32,324 nucleotides of DNA from positions 1-32,324 of the forward strand of contig CAKUGR010000017.1 in assembly GCA_934654775.1 (NCBI GenBank). The letters are read 5' to 3'. Below the pieces are notes generated by a model. That model made no database searches. It saw nothing but the letters and a program-made list of their open reading frames with translations, and was not told where the DNA came from. This stretch comes from an uncultured Collinsella sp. Its GTDB lineage: Bacteria; Actinomycetota; Coriobacteriia; Coriobacteriales; Coriobacteriaceae. Every line of letters begins with the position of its first letter. Positions within the stretch are counted from its first letter, which is position 1. The translations under genes were made by a program, and so were the position numbers. Positions 22,420 through 31,162 of this stretch are shown here, piece after piece.

Positions 22420-23121
22420 GTGGGCGAACCGAAGATCGTGGTGGTCGACTACCACAAGGGCAACTTGTCGAGCGTCGTGCGCGGGCTTGCGCGCGCCGGT
22501 GCCGTCGCCTGCACGTCGGACGATCCGGACCAGATCCGCAGCGCCGACGGCTTGGTCATCCCGGGCGTGGGTGCGTTCTACGACGCGATTGCCTTTATGC
22601 GCGAGAGCGGCGAGGCGGACGCGGTGCTCGACGCCGTTGCTGCCGGAACTCCGCTGCTCGGCATCTGTCTGGGCCTTCAGCTGTTCTTCGAGCGTGGCAA
22701 CGAGGGCGTGCCTGCGGACGCGGGCGCGGTCGTGGACGGCGATGCCTCCGAACAGGCCGGTGGCCCTTGGATCGATGGCCTGGGCATCATGCGCGGTTCG
22801 TGCGCACGCCTGGAGTCGAGTCGCCTGAAGGTGCCGCACGTGGGCTGGGACCAGGTACACATGACGCCCGCCGGCGCGGCCGATCCGCTGCTCGCCGGTT
22901 TTGCCGAGGGTGCCAACATGTACTTCACCCACAGCTACGCGGTTGCCGACGATGCCGATGCCGCCGACGTGCTGGCGCGTACGCACTACACGCGGAGCTT
23001 CCCGTGCATCGTGCGCCACGGCAACGTGTGGGGCTGTCAGTTCCATCCCGAGAAATCCTCCGCGCTGGGTCAGCGCATCCTGAAGAACTTCGTGAGCATC
23101 GTCGAGGAGGCCGGCCGATGA
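22420..23121 (+). CDS. hisH: Imidazole glycerol phosphate synthase, glutaminase subunit
   Basis: Class-I glutamine amidotransferase, 233 residues, that feeds ammonia to HisF. The catalytic triad is Cys83 (GICLGLQLFF), His209 and Glu211 (CQFHPEKSS). It is longer than the usual 200 or so residues because of an insert around 96-120 (PADAGAVVDGDASEQAGG) after the nucleophile loop. Start GTG 22420 is preferred because AAAAGGAGGG lies just upstream; in-frame ATGs at 22396 and 22399 lack a ribosome binding site and lie at the edge of the inverted repeat. It overlaps hisA by 4 nt (ATGA). Confidence 0.94.
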   Translation: MGEPKIVVVDYHKGNLSSVVRGLARAGAVACTSDDPDQIRSADGLVIPGVGAFYDAIAFMRESGEADAVLDAVAAGTPLLGICLGLQLFFERGNEGVPADAGAVVDGDASEQAGGPWIDGLGIMRGSCARLESSRLKVPHVGWDQVHMTPAGAADPLLAGFAEGANMYFTHSYAVADDADAADVLARTHYTRSFPCIVRHGNVWGCQFHPEKSSALGQRILKNFVSIVEEAGR

Positions 23122-23861
23122 TCCTGTTTCCCGCAATCGATTTGATCGGCGGCAAGGTCGTACGCCTGGAGCGCGGCGACCGCAGCCGTTGCAAGGTATA
23201 TTCCGACGACCCCGTGGCCGTTGCCCGTTCCTTTGTCGAGCAGGGCGCGAGCTGGGTGCACGTTGTCGACCTGTCCGCCGCTTTTGGCGAGGACGAGGAC
23301 GCGTGCGCTGCCAACTCAGCGGCGATTAAGGCCATCTGTGGTGTCGACGGCCTGTCCGTGGACGTGGGCGGCGGCGTTCGCTCGCTCGCCCGCATCGACG
23401 AGCTGGCCGACTACGGCGCGCGCCGCATCGCGCTGGGTACCGTGCTTGTGACCGAGCCGGGCTTTGCCGAGGTTGCGGCCCGCGGCTTTGGCGAGCTGCT
23501 GGTGGCGGACATTGCTGCGCGCGATGGCCAGGTCAAGGTGAACGGCTGGCGCGATGGCGCGGGCGTGGCGCTCGACGATGCCGTGGCGCAGCTCACCGAG
23601 CTGGGCTTTAAGCACCTGGTTTATACCGACATCGCGCGCGACGGCATGCAGACGGGCATCGACGTGGCGGCGTATCGCCATGTGGCGCAGGTCGCGGGCT
23701 TTCCCGTCGTGGCGTCGGGCGGCATCTCGACGCTCGACGACATCCGTGCGCTCGTCGCGGTGGGCGAGGATGCTATCGAGGGTACCATTACCGGTCGTGC
23801 GCTCTATGAGGGCAACTTTACGCTGGCCCAGGCGCTGGCCGCCGCCCGAGGGGAGGAGTAG
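23118..23861 (+). CDS. hisA: ProFAR isomerase (phosphoribosylformimino-AICAR-P isomerase)
   Basis: TIM-barrel isomerase of 247 residues acting just before HisF/HisH. Asp8 (FPAIDLIGGKVVRL) and Asp131 (VADIAARDG) are the likely catalytic acids. The phosphate-binding strands VDVGGGVRS (81-89) and VVASGGIST (197-205) are present, with TDIARDGMQTG at 170-180. It starts with an ATGA overlap on hisH, showing translational coupling. Confidence 0.95.
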   Translation: MILFPAIDLIGGKVVRLERGDRSRCKVYSDDPVAVARSFVEQGASWVHVVDLSAAFGEDEDACAANSAAIKAICGVDGLSVDVGGGVRSLARIDELADYGARRIALGTVLVTEPGFAEVAARGFGELLVADIAARDGQVKVNGWRDGAGVALDDAVAQLTELGFKHLVYTDIARDGMQTGIDVAAYRHVAQVAGFPVVASGGISTLDDIRALVAVGEDAIEGTITGRALYEGNFTLAQALAAARGEE

Positions 23862-23864
23862 CCC

Positions 23865-24647
23865 ATGCTTACCAAACGCGTGATTCCCTGCCTGGACGTT
23901 AAGGACGGCCGCGTGGTCAAGGGCGTCAACTTTGTGAGTCTGCGCGATGCGGGCGACCCGGTTGAGCTGGCGCGCGCCTACGACCGCGAGGGTGCGGACG
24001 AGGTCGTGTTCTTGGACATTACCGCGACGAGCGACAACCGCGCGACGACCATCGAGATGGCGGCGCACGCGGCCGAGGAGCTCGCCATTCCCTATACCGT
24101 GGGTGGCGGCTTTCGTGACTTGGCGGGCATGCGCACCATGGTTGCCGCCGGCGCCGACAAGGTGTCGCTTAACTCGGCGGCCGTGCGTGACCCGTCTCTG
24201 ATCAGCCAGGCTGCCGCGGCGTTTGGCAGCCAGGCCGTGGTCGTGGCGATCGATGCCAAGCGCGTCGGCCTGCCTGGGGAGCCGGGTGCCGACAAGTGGG
24301 AGGTTTTTACCGCAGGAGGCCGCAACGCCACGGGTATCGACGCGGTGGCATGGGCCGAGGAGGCGGCTCGTCGCGGCGCCGGCGAGATTCTGCTGACCAG
24401 TATGGACCGCGACGGCACCAAGGCCGGCTTCGACCTGGCGCTCACCCGTGCCGTGGCGCGTGCGGTGCCGATTCCCGTCATCGCGAGCGGCGGCGTGGGC
24501 ACGCTCGAGCATTTTGCCGAGGGCGTTATCGAGGGCGAGGCCGACGCCGTGCTGGCGGCCAGCGTCTTTCACTTTGGAACTTTCAGCATTCGCCAAGTGA
24601 AGGAGTACATGGCGTCTCAAGGAATTCCTGTCCGGCTGGACTTTTAA
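23865..24647 (+). CDS. hisF: Imidazole glycerol phosphate synthase, cyclase subunit
   Basis: TIM-barrel cyclase of 260 residues that uses ammonia from HisH to form imidazole-glycerol phosphate and AICAR. Asp11 ([16 protein letters not shown]) and Asp130 (VVAIDAKRV) are the catalytic pair; [21 protein letters not shown] and [11 protein letters not shown] are conserved. It begins 3 nt after hisA with GGGGAGGAG upstream. The next gene, hisI, is 181 nt away across a folded repeat. Confidence 0.96.
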   Translation: MLTKRVIPCLDVKDGRVVKGVNFVSLRDAGDPVELARAYDREGADEVVFLDITATSDNRATTIEMAAHAAEELAIPYTVGGGFRDLAGMRTMVAAGADKVSLNSAAVRDPSLISQAAAAFGSQAVVVAIDAKRVGLPGEPGADKWEVFTAGGRNATGIDAVAWAEEAARRGAGEILLTSMDRDGTKAGFDLALTRAVARAVPIPVIASGGVGTLEHFAEGVIEGEADAVLAASVFHFGTFSIRQVKEYMASQGIPVRLDF

Positions 24648-24687
24648 TGCTGCGGCTTGCCCAGGCACTTCGGGGCTGAGGGGCGTG

Positions 24688-24802
24688 CGCTGCGGCTTGT
24701 CCAGGCACCGCATCTTGCCGCTCAAACCGTCGCTCGCGTACCAAAGTACGCGTCGCTCCTCTTTCGCGGCAACCTGCGGCACCTGGACAACCCTCGCCGA
24801 CC
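24688..24802. repeat. Folded repeat between hisF and hisI
   Basis: GGCTTGTCCAGGCACCGCA pairs with TGCGGCACCTGGACAACC, inside it TTGCCGC with GCGGCAA, and at the centre GCGTAC with GTACGC, giving three nested stems over about 110 bp. An upstream partial copy, GCTGCGGCTTGCCCAGGCAC (from about 24649), is repeated at the left arm. Confidence 0.65.
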
Positions 24803-24828
24803 TGCGATGTTTGAATTGGGGAATTGAA

Positions 24829-25158
24829 ATGAGAGAAATTACTACTCCAGCGGATCTTAAGTACGACGCCCGCGGACTGATTCCTTGTGTGGTTCAGCAG
24901 TATGACACTGGCGAGGTGCTTATGGTTGCTTGGATGAACGAGGAGTCGGTGGGGCTGACACTCAAGACCGGGACCACGTGGTTTTGGAGCCGCAGCCGCC
25001 AGGAGCTTTGGAACAAGGGCGCGACGAGCGGCAACATACAGGAGGTCAAGGAGCTCTGGGTCGACTGCGATAACGACACGCTGCTGGTCAAGGTGGACTC
25101 TCCGGGCCCGGCTTGCCACACCGGCAACCGTACCTGCTTCTTTAAGAAACTCGCCTAG
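24829..25158 (+). CDS. hisI: Phosphoribosyl-AMP cyclohydrolase
   Basis: Zinc enzyme of 109 residues opening the purine ring of PR-AMP (third step). [21 protein letters not shown] and the metal-binding [11 protein letters not shown]...[13 protein letters not shown], with conserved Asp and Cys residues, are present. It is separate from HisE, unlike the fused HisIE of enterobacteria. ATG 24829 follows TTGGGGAATTG and gives the family-typical start; an open frame upstream runs through the folded repeat and is not used. Confidence 0.95.
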   Translation: MREITTPADLKYDARGLIPCVVQQYDTGEVLMVAWMNEESVGLTLKTGTTWFWSRSRQELWNKGATSGNIQEVKELWVDCDNDTLLVKVDSPGPACHTGNRTCFFKKLA

Positions 25159-25204
25159 GACAAGCGCTCTACTAGGCGCTCGGCAAAACGGAAAGGATTG
25201 AACT

Positions 25205-25522
25205 ATGGGTGTGCGCACCGCAAATGTTCAGGATGGAAATATCGGCGAGACACTGACGGGTCTGGCCGAGGTGATTCACGGCCGTCGCGATGCATCGCCG
25301 CAGGAAAGCTACACCGCTCGTCTGTTGACCGACGTTGAGGACGAGCTGCTCAAGAAGCTTGCCGAAGAGGCGAGCGAGGTCATCATGGCCTGCAAGGATA
25401 ACGATCACGACCACATTCGCTACGAGGCCGGCGACCTGATCTATCACCTGCTCGTAACACTCGAGCGCTACGGCATCACTCTCGACGAACTAGCCGGCGA
25501 ACTCAACGCCCGCCGCCACTAG
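25205..25522 (+). CDS. hisE: Phosphoribosyl-ATP pyrophosphatase
   Basis: 105-residue all-alpha pyrophosphatase (MazG-like fold) of the second histidine step. ESYTARLL, then KKLAEEASEVIMACK and YEAGDLIYHLLVTL, supply the acidic metal-binding pattern EExxE...ExxD. RBS GAAAGGA. Last gene of the + strand his cluster; the convergent PHP gene ends 27 nt beyond, and no clear terminator is seen between. Confidence 0.95.
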   Translation: MGVRTANVQDGNIGETLTGLAEVIHGRRDASPQESYTARLLTDVEDELLKKLAEEASEVIMACKDNDHDHIRYEAGDLIYHLLVTLERYGITLDELAGELNARRH

Positions 25523-25549
25523 TCGTTTAAGAACGTCCCCAATGGCTAG

Positions 25550-26461
25550 TTAGGCGAGGGGCGTGGATTCCCATTCGCCGGTGGGGTGGGGGATATCGAA
25601 GGTTCGATAGCCGCAGTCGTAGGCGTGGGCCTGAGCCTCGCGGATGTTCCAGCAGATGTCGCAGACGCGGTGTGCGTCCGAGCCAAAAGTAATCGGCACC
25701 TCGGCGTGGGCGAGGCAACGCAACAGCCCGGTCGCGGGATAGTAGTCGTCGAGGCCCTTGCGCGGTGCGGCGGTTGAGACCTCAACGCGGCGACCCGTAT
25801 CGTGGGCGCATTCGGCCATCTGCTCCCAAAACGGCGCCGGGTCAAAATCGGGCGCAAAGCCCTCCTTCGAAAAGCGCATGACCAGGTCGGGATGGGCCAT
25901 TACGTCAAAGTTGAGTGAGCTTTCGCAGGCGTGGCACCAGTCGTCGACATAGCGTTCCCACACGCCGCGCACACCCAGGTTCTCCCAAACATGCAGGTTG
26001 GTGTCGTCGTCGATCCAGCCGCAGAGCGAATCGGGCGTATCGGGACGAGCGACGTCCTCCGTTTCCGCCGCGCCTGCGGCACCGGCCATGATATCGCCGG
26101 GGTCGCCGATCCAATGCACGCTACCCAGGCGCACCACGGCGCCTTCGGACCAGCGCTCAACCAAAGGCTCGCAGCCCTCGTACCAATCGCATTCAAAACC
26201 ATAGATAAAGGTGAGCTCCGGCGCGATTTGCGTGGCGAGCTTGCGAGCGTCCTCAAATGCCAGGCGATGTGCCGGCAAGTCGCCCTCGACAACCTGTACC
26301 TCGCAGTTGGCGTCCATGCTGGCAGGCAGGGTGAGGTGGTCGGTCGAGACCATGACCTGGCAACCGGCAGCCGCGGCAGTGCGGACGTTCTCCTCAAACG
26401 AGGCATGCCCGTCCGAAAACGAGGTATGGGTATGGCAGTCGACCAGCGGACATGCGGACAT
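25550..26461 (-). CDS. hisJ: PHP-domain histidinol-phosphatase
   Basis: 303-residue PHP metal-dependent phosphatase. Metal-ligand motifs are DCHTHTSFSDGH (8-19), STDHLTLP, GFECDWYEG, GSVHWIG, AHPDLVMRF and the C-terminal FGSDAH. The length and pattern fit HisJ/HisK, the phosphatase used by organisms whose HisB is monofunctional, as here. Start at 26461 on the minus strand is chosen because AAAGGAG lies 6 nt upstream; an extension of 11 residues to 26494 is less likely. It is convergent with hisE. Other PHP phosphatases look similar, so the name rests partly on context. Confidence 0.85.
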   Translation of the reverse strand: MSACPLVDCHTHTSFSDGHASFEENVRTAAAAGCQVMVSTDHLTLPASMDANCEVQVVEGDLPAHRLAFEDARKLATQIAPELTFIYGFECDWYEGCEPLVERWSEGAVVRLGSVHWIGDPGDIMAGAAGAAETEDVARPDTPDSLCGWIDDDTNLHVWENLGVRGVWERYVDDWCHACESSLNFDVMAHPDLVMRFSKEGFAPDFDPAPFWEQMAECAHDTGRRVEVSTAAPRKGLDDYYPATGLLRCLAHAEVPITFGSDAHRVCDICWNIREAQAHAYDCGYRTFDIPHPTGEWESTPLA

Positions 26462-26761
26462 GGCAACTCCTTTGCATTGGCGAATCCGCTCCATTGTAAC
26501 GGCGCGGCTCTCAATGCGCCGGGTACGCTGTGAGTCGAAATCGAGCGGAAAGGGCGGACGGTGTGCGTTGGCGCCTCGCTTGCGCTCTCAAAACGTGTAC
26601 GTCAGCCTCCAAAATCGACTAAAAATGACATGTTTGGAGGCTGACGTACACGTTTGGATAGGGGCGAGGGCGGCGACGGACGAAAGTCACGCCTGTGCCA
26701 CGTCCGATGTGCTAGCGTTTGGGTGAACAAAACGAGCCCGTGCGGAAAGGATCCGGACCGT
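26462..26761. other. Divergent intergenic region
   Basis: About 300 bp between the minus-strand PHP gene and the larC-type gene. It holds a 23-bp perfect inverted repeat (26591-26655). On the minus strand TACAAT (26493-26498) is a possible -10 for the PHP gene, without a convincing -35. Open frames here have no recognisable protein. An N-terminal LarC part was looked for and not seen. Confidence 0.5.
26591..26655. repeat. 23-bp perfect inverted repeat
   Basis: Arms 26591-26613 and 26633-26655 match perfectly around a 19-nt A-rich loop. No T-tract follows. The arm sequence is unrelated to the other inverted repeats in this window. Confidence 0.85.
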
Positions 26762-27247
26762 ATGCAACGTGGAAGTACATCTCCGCTGTCGCGCGAGACC
26801 GATGCGCCCGAAACCATTGTCAAGCTGGAGTGCGACATTGACGACGCGTCGTCCGAGGTGCTCGCCTACGCCGCCGACCGCCTGCGCGAGGCGGGTGCGC
26901 GCGAGGTACACTGGCTGCCCCTCTACTGCAAAAAAGGCCGCCCCGGCTGGCAGCTGCAGGTGATCTGCGCCCACGAGGATATCGAGCGCCTGCAGACGAT
27001 CATCTTTTTGGAAACCACGACCAACGGCATTCGCCGCCAGGTTATGGAGCGCGTCTGCCTGCCACGTCGCTTTGAGCAGGTGGCGACGCCTTGGGGCGAC
27101 GTGGCCGTAAAAGTGGCGACTCTGCCCGACGGCAGCGAACGCGCGGCGCCCGAGTACGAGGACTGCGCCCGTCTTGCCCGCGAGCATAACGTGCCGCTCC
27201 AGCGCGTGATGCAGGCGGCACAAGCCTCGGCACTGCGATTTGAATAG
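26762..27247 (+). CDS. larC: LarC C-terminal-type (DUF111) protein
   Basis: 161 residues matching only the C-terminal part (LarC2) of LarC, which inserts nickel in making the nickel-pincer cofactor of lactate racemase. Marks are KLECDIDDASSEVLAYAADRL (21-41, family 'e.niDDmt.E.l.y..e.L'), VHWLPLYCKKGRPGWQLQVIC (49-69), FLETTTNGIRR (82-92), LPRRF and PEYEDCARLAREHNVPL (130-146). The N-terminal LarC1 part is not upstream. In lactobacilli the two parts are joined by programmed frameshifting, but here nothing suitable precedes. No larA, larB or larE is in the window. ATG 26762 is chosen for AAAGGA at 11-nt spacing; other starts further up are possible. Confidence 0.8.
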   Translation: MQRGSTSPLSRETDAPETIVKLECDIDDASSEVLAYAADRLREAGAREVHWLPLYCKKGRPGWQLQVICAHEDIERLQTIIFLETTTNGIRRQVMERVCLPRRFEQVATPWGDVAVKVATLPDGSERAAPEYEDCARLAREHNVPLQRVMQAAQASALRFE

Positions 27248-27303
27248 CGCGGTCGGCGACATCTCGCGCCCGGCCACATCAGCCCCCACCCGAAAGGACC
27301 ACC

Positions 27304-27852
27304 ATGAAATACTTTATCGCCTCCGATATCCACGGCTCGGCATACTGGACCGAGCGCCTGTGCGCCGCCATCGAGCGCGAGAACCCCGACCGCATCGTGC
27401 TGCTGGGCGACCTGCTCTACCACGGCCCGCGCAACGACCTGCCGCGCGATTACGCCCCCAAGCGCGTGATCCCGCTGCTCAACGACCTGGCCGACCGCAT
27501 CATCGCGGTGCGCGGCAACTGCGACGCCGAGGTCGACCAGATGGTGCTCGACTTCCCCGTCATGGCCGACTATGCCACGCTGTTCGACGAGACCGGCCGC
27601 GAACTGTTCCTGACGCACGGCCACGTCTTTGGCGCCGGCATGCACAACAGCGTCGACCACGCGCCCGCGCTGCCCGAGGGCTCCGCGCTCGTCTACGGCC
27701 ACACGCACATCAAGGTTAACGAGGCAAGCGAGGCGCACCCGGGCCTGTGGCTCTTCAATCCCGGCAGCGTGAGTATTCCCAAGGACGGTACGCACAGCTA
27801 CGGCATCTACGAGGGCGGCGCGTTCCGCCACGTGATCCTGGAGGAGGAATAA
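27304..27852 (+). CDS. yfcE: YfcE-like metallophosphodiesterase
   Basis: 182-residue calcineurin-like phosphoesterase. The metal motifs run in order: DIHGS (8-12), GDLLYHGPRND (36-46), RGNCD (in IIAVRGNCDAE), THGH and YGHTH, ending with FNPGSVSIP, typical of YfcE/MJ0936-type phosphodiesterases with in vitro activity on simple phosphodiesters and unclear physiological substrate. RBS GAAAGGA. It lies 2 nt before mazG, so the two are co-translated. Confidence 0.9.
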   Translation: MKYFIASDIHGSAYWTERLCAAIERENPDRIVLLGDLLYHGPRNDLPRDYAPKRVIPLLNDLADRIIAVRGNCDAEVDQMVLDFPVMADYATLFDETGRELFLTHGHVFGAGMHNSVDHAPALPEGSALVYGHTHIKVNEASEAHPGLWLFNPGSVSIPKDGTHSYGIYEGGAFRHVILEEE

Positions 27853-27854
27853 CC

Positions 27855-28715
27855 ATGGCGCAGCACATGGCTCAGCAAAATGCCGAGGACTCGCGCGATT
27901 TGTCCACGCTGGTCGACGCGTCGGTCGAGCTGCAGCATCTGGTGCAGACCATCTGGCGTCTGCGTCAGCCTGACGGTTGCCCGTGGGACCGCGAGCAGAC
28001 GCATCAGAGCATCGGCAAGAATATGATTGAGGAAGCCTATGAGGCGCTCGACTGTATTGAGGCCGATGACGCAGCGCACCTGCGTGAGGAGCTCGGCGAC
28101 GTGCTCATGCAGGTGGTGCTGCATGCGCAGATTGCGGCGGACGCCGGTGAGTTTACGCTTGCCGATGTGGCGCGCGATATCGACGCCAAGCTCATTCGTC
28201 GTCACCCGCACGTGTTTGGCGATGCGGATGCCGATAACTCCGACGAGGTGCTCAAGATTTGGGACGAGGTTAAGCTTGCCGAGAAGGCTGCCAAGGACAA
28301 GGCCGTGGCAGCAGGCGAGGCCGCGCCCGAGGGCCTGCTCGATGGCGTGCCCACGCATCTGCCGGCGCTGATGCAGGCCCAGAAGGTGTCGCGCAAGGCA
28401 GCGGCCGTTGGCTTTGAGTGGGAGACGGTCCAGGACGTGTGGGACGAGGTCGCCGAGGAGCGTGCCGAGTTTGAGGCCGAGGAGCCCGGCTCGCCTGAGC
28501 GCGAGATGGAGTTTGGCGACCTGCTCTTTGCCCTGGTCAACGTCGCGCGCAAGGAGGGGATCGACGCCGAGAGCGCCCTGCGCGCCAGCACGGCAAAGTT
28601 CCGCCGCCGCTGGGCCGCGATGGAGCAGATGGCTGCAGGCGCCCACGTGGACCTGGCCGAGCTTTCGACCCACGGCCTCAACGACCTGTGGGATGCCGCC
28701 AAGGCGGAGGAGTAA
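27855..28715 (+). CDS. mazG: Nucleoside triphosphate pyrophosphohydrolase MazG
   Basis: 286 residues with tandem MazG domains; hydrolyses NTPs (in E. coli also affecting ppGpp and damaged nucleotides) to NMP and PPi. The first domain has LRQPDGCPWDREQTHQSI (about 36-53), MIEEAYEALDCIE and LREELGDVLMQVVLHA, carrying the EExxE...ExxD metal site; the second has EFEAEEPGSPEREMEFGDLLFALVNVARKEG. ATG 27855 follows GAGGAGGAA at the end of the phosphodiesterase gene; a longer frame starting within that gene is rejected. Followed by a strong terminator and enolase, the gene order common in Actinobacteria. Confidence 0.95.
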   Translation: MAQHMAQQNAEDSRDLSTLVDASVELQHLVQTIWRLRQPDGCPWDREQTHQSIGKNMIEEAYEALDCIEADDAAHLREELGDVLMQVVLHAQIAADAGEFTLADVARDIDAKLIRRHPHVFGDADADNSDEVLKIWDEVKLAEKAAKDKAVAAGEAAPEGLLDGVPTHLPALMQAQKVSRKAAAVGFEWETVQDVWDEVAEERAEFEAEEPGSPEREMEFGDLLFALVNVARKEGIDAESALRASTAKFRRRWAAMEQMAAGAHVDLAELSTHGLNDLWDAAKAEE

Positions 28716-28719
28716 GACT

Positions 28720-28765
28720 GCGGGAACGACGGGCTGACACGCCCCATCGTTCCCGCTAAATTTTT
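28720..28765 (+). terminator. Intrinsic terminator after mazG
   Basis: GCGGGAACGA (28720-28729) pairs perfectly with TCGTTCCCGC (28747-28756), with further pairing inside, followed by TAAATTTTT. Confidence 0.85.
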
Positions 28766-28775
28766 CGAAAAATAA

Positions 28776-28831
28776 TTGTATCCCTCGGCTAACTTAGGGC
28801 ATAATGCAAAAAGTGCGACATGGCTAACTTA
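28776..28831 (+). promoter_or_regulatory. Enolase promoter with direct repeat
   Basis: TTGTAT (28776-28781) and CATAAT (28800-28805) are spaced 18 bp. The 10-bp sequence GGCTAACTTA occurs exactly twice, at 28787-28796 (spacer) and 28822-28831 (downstream), 35 bp apart, a possible operator pair. Confidence 0.6.
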
Positions 28832-28892
28832 CGGAGGCACACCGATGGTGCACGGTCGGCCAGTCGCTTGCATCAACTACGTTTCCAAGTGA

Positions 28893-30194
<1,302 letters not shown>

Positions 30195-30257
30195 ACAAGT
30201 GGTGCTCGCGGGGGCGGGGTTGACTCGGCTCCGCTCCACTTCTGATGGCTGCCATTG

Positions 30258-30289
30258 GGCGCTGGGCCGTGTGGCTCAGCGCCTTTTTT
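30258..30289 (+). terminator. Intrinsic terminator after eno
   Basis: GGCGCTGGGCC (30258-30268) pairs with GGCTCAGCGCC (30273-30283), one G-T pair, around GTGT, followed by TTTTTT. Confidence 0.9.
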
Positions 30290-30380
30290 ATGTCGAGCAA
30301 AGGCTGCCGAAGGCGGTGCGCGCGCTCGTGCTATAACTAGAATACTTAGCGCAAACAAACCTCAACCGCACAAGGCGCAC

Positions 30381-31142
30381 ATGGATCAGATTTACGACAA
30401 CAGGTACTATTCCGCCGGTTCGCGTGAGCCGTCACCTCGCCGTGCGCGTACGGTGCAGCTTGGCGGGTCTGGTTATGCTAGCGCTGATCGCTCCAGGTAT
30501 AGCTCGCCGGCGACTTCGCATCCCAATGCTCAGCCAAATAGTTCCTCGGATAGTCCGGTGCGCCCATCGCGTTCCAAGCATGCGCCGTGCCCTTCGACCC
30601 AGGCGTCCGACAAGCCGCGCCGTCCCTCGAGTCGTCTTTCGGGCTCGGACTTCATGCACTACGCCAACGACAACGCGGTGGTTAAGGCAATCTACGACTT
30701 TACCCATGGGCCCCAGCGTGGGCTGTTTATCGGTATCGTCGTCGTCCTGGTGCTCGTGAGCCTGTACTTTCCCGTGCGCGATCTGTATGTGGCCAAGCGC
30801 TCGAACGATATCTTGGCCAAGCAGGTCGAGATTCGCCAGCAATACAACGACGAGCTGCAAAAAAGTGTCGATAAGCTACTCTCGGAGGAGGGCATCAAGG
30901 ACGCGGCGACCGAGGACCTGGGACTGGTAATGCCCGGCGAGACCAAGATTGACGTGCTGGGCCTGGACGACGATTCGGACTCGTCGTCGAGCAAAAAGTC
31001 CTCGAACGCCAAGAAGGCCAGCGAGGTGGCCAAGGAGATCGAGGAAGTCGGCAAGGACGCGCCGTGGTACATCCAGACGCTCGATATGCTGTTTGGCTTT
31101 AACGGCGTCGAGGGCCAGACGGTCGTGTCCAACGGCGAGTAG
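30381..31142 (+). CDS. FtsB/DivIC-type septum formation protein
   Basis: Bitopic membrane protein of 253 residues. Residues 1 to about 110 are a polar Ser/Pro/Arg-rich cytoplasmic tail, one membrane segment spans about 114-132, a coiled coil follows at about 135-168, and EGIKDAATEDLGLVMPGE (170-187) matches the FtsB/DivIC ending 'i...AredLGlv.PGE'. A Ser/Lys-rich stretch (199-213) and a 40-residue tail come after. In the divisome this family joins FtsL and FtsQ. ATG 30381 begins the polar tail; the open frame further up crosses the enolase terminator. Position between eno and ppx is conserved in Actinobacteria. Confidence 0.88.
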   Translation: MDQIYDNRYYSAGSREPSPRRARTVQLGGSGYASADRSRYSSPATSHPNAQPNSSSDSPVRPSRSKHAPCPSTQASDKPRRPSSRLSGSDFMHYANDNAVVKAIYDFTHGPQRGLFIGIVVVLVLVSLYFPVRDLYVAKRSNDILAKQVEIRQQYNDELQKSVDKLLSEEGIKDAATEDLGLVMPGETKIDVLGLDDDSDSSSSKKSSNAKKASEVAKEIEEVGKDAPWYIQTLDMLFGFNGVEGQTVVSNGE

Positions 31143-31162
31143 CGCCCGGAGGGGAGCCCGCA

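Noticed and set aside
22383..23117. Extension of hisA upstream, suggesting a HisH-HisA fusion
   Set aside because: The extra part is an out-of-frame reading of hisH; real hisH is in another frame and overlaps hisA by ATGA.
25531..25540. GAACGTCCCC as part of a repeat shared with GGGACGTTCC at 32250
   Set aside because: Only about nine to ten bases match, too short to call a repeat family from this window alone.
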